A stretch of DNA of 8,156 nt from Anaerolineales bacterium. Lineage in GTDB: Bacteria > Chloroflexota > Anaerolineae > Epilineales > JAANWY01. Under the pieces are notes generated by a model. It did no database searches. It saw only the letters and a program-made list of their open reading frames with translations, and was not told the DNA's origin. Location: NCBI GenBank assembly GCA_018263655.1, contig JAANWY010000095.1, forward strand, positions 1 through 8,156. Reading direction: 5' to 3'. A program made the position numbers and the translations under genes. Shown piece after piece: positions 6,315 through 8,156 of the stretch (the stretch's first letter is position 1; every line of letters starts with the position of its first letter).

Positions 6315-7568
6315 ATGCGACATGTCAAGAACTTGAAATGCACCCTCTGCGGCGCTGAATACGCGCCAGATGAAGTGGAATACGTTTGCCCGAAGCACGG
6401 TAACGAGGGGATACTTGACGTCCAGTACGACTACGGTCAGATCGGTGGCCCCTTCTCTCGCGAGGAAATAGAGGAGAGTAAAGACTACAGCATCTGGCGC
6501 TACAAGCGGCTGCTGCCCGTCGAACCTGACAGCCCAGTGCCGCCGCTCCAGATAGGCTGGACGCCGTTGTATCCCGCGCCACGCCTGGCCGAGAAGCTGG
6601 GACTGCACCACCTCTGGGTGAAGGACGACGGCCGGCAACCAACGGCGTCTTTCAAGGACCGCGCCAGCGCTATCGCTGTGGTGAAAGCGCGAGAAGTCGG
6701 CGCTGAGGTCATCACCACGGCTAGCACCGGCAACGCGGCGGCGGCCCTTTCGGGCCTGTGTGCCAGCGTAGATCAGCCGAACGTGATATTCGTGCCGGCC
6801 TCGGCGCCGGAGGCGAAAGTCGCCCAGTTGCTGGTCTTCGGCTCCACGGTGCTGCTGGTCGAAGGGACGTACGGCGATGCCTTCGACCTGTGCACGGAAG
6901 CGGCCCACGAGTACGGCTGGTACAACCGCAACACCGGCTACAACCCGTACATGACCGAGGGCAAGAAGACGGCGGCCTACGAAATCTGCGAGCAGTTGAA
7001 CTGGGAGGCGCCGGACCGTATCTTCGTCTCGGTGGGTGACGGGTGCATCATCGGTGGGCTGCACAAGGGCTTGAAAGACCTGCTGGCACTGCAATGGATC
7101 GACAAGATGCCGAAGTTGATGGGCGTCCAGGCCGAAGGCTCGTCTCCCCTGTATCAAGCCTGGAAGGACGGCGTCGATCCGGCCGAGATGGCGCGGATCG
7201 AGGTTCACACCATCGCCGATAGCATCTCGGCCGGCCTACCTCGGGATCGGGTCAAGGCCATGCGGGCGGTGCGGGAGACTGATGGCGCGTACATCGCCGT
7301 GTCGGACGAGGAGATCCTGCGAGCGATGCCGGCGTTGGCGCGGGGGTGTGGGGTGTTCGCGGAGCCAGCCGCCGCCGCGGCGTATGCCGGCCTGGTCAAG
7401 GCCGTCGAGCAACGCCAGATTGACCCCGGCGAGCGCATCGTTGTCCTGACGACCGGCAGCGGCCTGAAGGACATTCGCTCCGCTATGAAATCTGTGGGCG
7501 AGCCGCACCGCGTGGCACCGACGTTGAACGCCGTGAAGGAAGCACTGGGGTCAAACCTAGCACGCTGA
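6315..7568 (+). CDS. Threonine-synthase-like fold type II PLP enzyme with N-terminal zinc ribbon
   Basis: The 417-residue protein starts with a probable zinc ribbon (Cys9, Cys12, Cys25, His28), as in many threonine synthases of the short type. The PLP domain shows the lysine motif PTASFKDRAS (Lys114 predicted to bind PLP), STGNAAAALS (137-146), the phosphate-binding-like SVGDGCIIGGLHKG (239-252), FAEPAAAAAYAGL (348-360) and TTGSGLKD (379-386). Typical threonine synthases have NPTGSFKDRG, so the Q-P-T-A-S-F-K-D-R-A form is unusual. Such enzymes carry out beta- or gamma-elimination or replacement on amino acids. In the E. coli ygeW cluster a related fold type II enzyme, diaminopropionate ammonia-lyase (YgeX), occupies this role. 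A catabolic lyase acting on the amine released by the carbamoyltransferases is a plausible inference. Genuine threonine synthase remains possible. Confidence 0.8.
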   Translation: MRHVKNLKCTLCGAEYAPDEVEYVCPKHGNEGILDVQYDYGQIGGPFSREEIEESKDYSIWRYKRLLPVEPDSPVPPLQIGWTPLYPAPRLAEKLGLHHLWVKDDGRQPTASFKDRASAIAVVKAREVGAEVITTASTGNAAAALSGLCASVDQPNVIFVPASAPEAKVAQLLVFGSTVLLVEGTYGDAFDLCTEAAHEYGWYNRNTGYNPYMTEGKKTAAYEICEQLNWEAPDRIFVSVGDGCIIGGLHKGLKDLLALQWIDKMPKLMGVQAEGSSPLYQAWKDGVDPAEMARIEVHTIADSISAGLPRDRVKAMRAVRETDGAYIAVSDEEILRAMPALARGCGVFAEPAAAAAYAGLVKAVEQRQIDPGERIVVLTTGSGLKDIRSAMKSVGEPHRVAPTLNAVKEALGSNLAR

Positions 7569-7614
7569 GAGCGAAATACCCCACTGTTAGGTGAAATCCG
7601 ACTTTTGCTCACCG

Positions 7615-8156
7615 ATGCGCATTTTCTTATATGTTGTGGTACTGCCATGTCTGGGGATCATCCTGGCCGGGTATGCTGAGTGGATCATCCATCCGCCGGG
7701 GCGTCAACGAGCACAATGGTGGCGTGGGTAGCGTCACTTCCACTGGCGGGCGGCTGGACATCGGGGCCCTCCAGGCGCAGCGGGAGGAGCTGGGGTTAAC
7801 GCCGGGGACGGAATTGGAGAAGCCGTTGCCGTGGCTGTATCAAGTGCGACACGTGCTCTTCGGTTGGTGGGAGGACATCGAGGACGACAGCATCCAGTGC
7901 ACCTACCTGTCTGCGTGCTCGCACAGGCAGGCTGCGGGGGACCCAGGTGGCGCGCAAGAGTGCCACTCCGCGCTACAAGAAATACTACGCTGCGGAAGGC
8001 AACCCGCAGGAGGTGGCGGTCTATCGCTGCTACTGCAAGCGTCCGGCCTGTGCCCCTATAAGACCTTCACCAACCTGCCGCCGGGACTGGTGCCCTATTC
8101 GCGGTGGTCGTTGGAGGTGCACCTCGAGGCGTTACAGCAGTATGCCTGGGGCCGGG
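7615..8156 (+). pseudogene. Broken zinc-ribbon, transposase-like gene, cut by the window end
   Basis: Meaningful-looking pieces lie in three frames. From ATG 7615 one frame gives a hydrophobic start (MRIFLYVVVLPCLGIILAGY) up to WWRG and TAG at 7729-7731, after which the same frame goes on with RHFHWR. A second frame gives LDIGALQAQREELGLTPG and later VLFGWWEDIEDDSIQCTY. Near 7906 a one-base shift continues it as CLRARTGRLRGTQVARKS and RYKKYYAAEGNPQEVAVYRC, with CYCKRPAC. Around 8053-8056 another shift restores YKTFTNLPPGLVPYSRWSLE to the window end. Joined, these give CxxC and CxCx4C clusters, a zinc ribbon like those at the start of some transposases and DUF6431-like proteins. The pattern suggests one stop and about three indels. 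It could be a decayed gene or an assembly with indel errors. The function is unknown and the family is a tentative guess. Confidence 0.5.

Noticed and set aside
6204..7208. Minus-strand ORF (334 codons) opposite the PLP enzyme
   Set aside because: Antisense shadow with no recognisable motifs.

Overview
This is a bacterial chromosomal window of moderately high G+C. Its core is a rightward four-gene cluster: two paralogous knotted-type carbamoyltransferases (3063-4109 and 4259-5299), a YqeA-like carbamate kinase (5318-6274) and a threonine-synthase-like fold type II PLP enzyme with an N-terminal zinc ribbon (6315-7568). A leftward gene (364-2700) encodes a membrane transglutaminase of the TgpA type. 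No phylogenetic marker is present. The gene set, the TgpA-type protein and the abundant CCTTCGACAGG-type intergenic repeats resemble environmental Chloroflexota, but that assignment is an inference and not secure.

Layout. Bases 1-363 lie beyond the 3' end of the transglutaminase gene and are filled with short tandem and inverted repeats, plus perhaps a scrap of coding sequence. The interval 2701-3062, between the divergent genes, holds an A/T-rich promoter-like patch, a small hairpin, a perfect 50-bp palindrome (2811-2860) and a 123-bp MITE-like element (2896-3018) with 17-bp terminal inverted repeats, an inner 19-bp stem and a possible GTAG target duplication. Then comes the four-gene cluster. 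A G-rich tract follows the first carbamoyltransferase, and an 11-codon mini-ORF precedes the PLP gene. The right end (7615-8156) holds a broken gene: its conserved-looking pieces are spread over three frames, it has one in-frame stop, and it resembles the zinc-ribbon N-terminus of a transposase-like protein.

How the genes may work together. A catabolic carbamoyltransferase can run phosphorolysis of a carbamoylated compound to give carbamoyl phosphate, which carbamate kinase uses to make ATP. A PLP enzyme could then eliminate or deaminate the released amine. E. coli has the same logic in the ygeW-ygeX-ygeY-hyuA-yqeA region, which has been linked to anaerobic purine/urate breakdown. Here there are two carbamoyltransferases, both lacking the SMG ornithine-binding motif, and a threonine-synthase-like enzyme in place of the diaminopropionate ammonia-lyase YgeX. 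No arginine deiminase is present. The real substrate cannot be read from the sequence, and this cluster is the best candidate in the window for an undescribed pathway.
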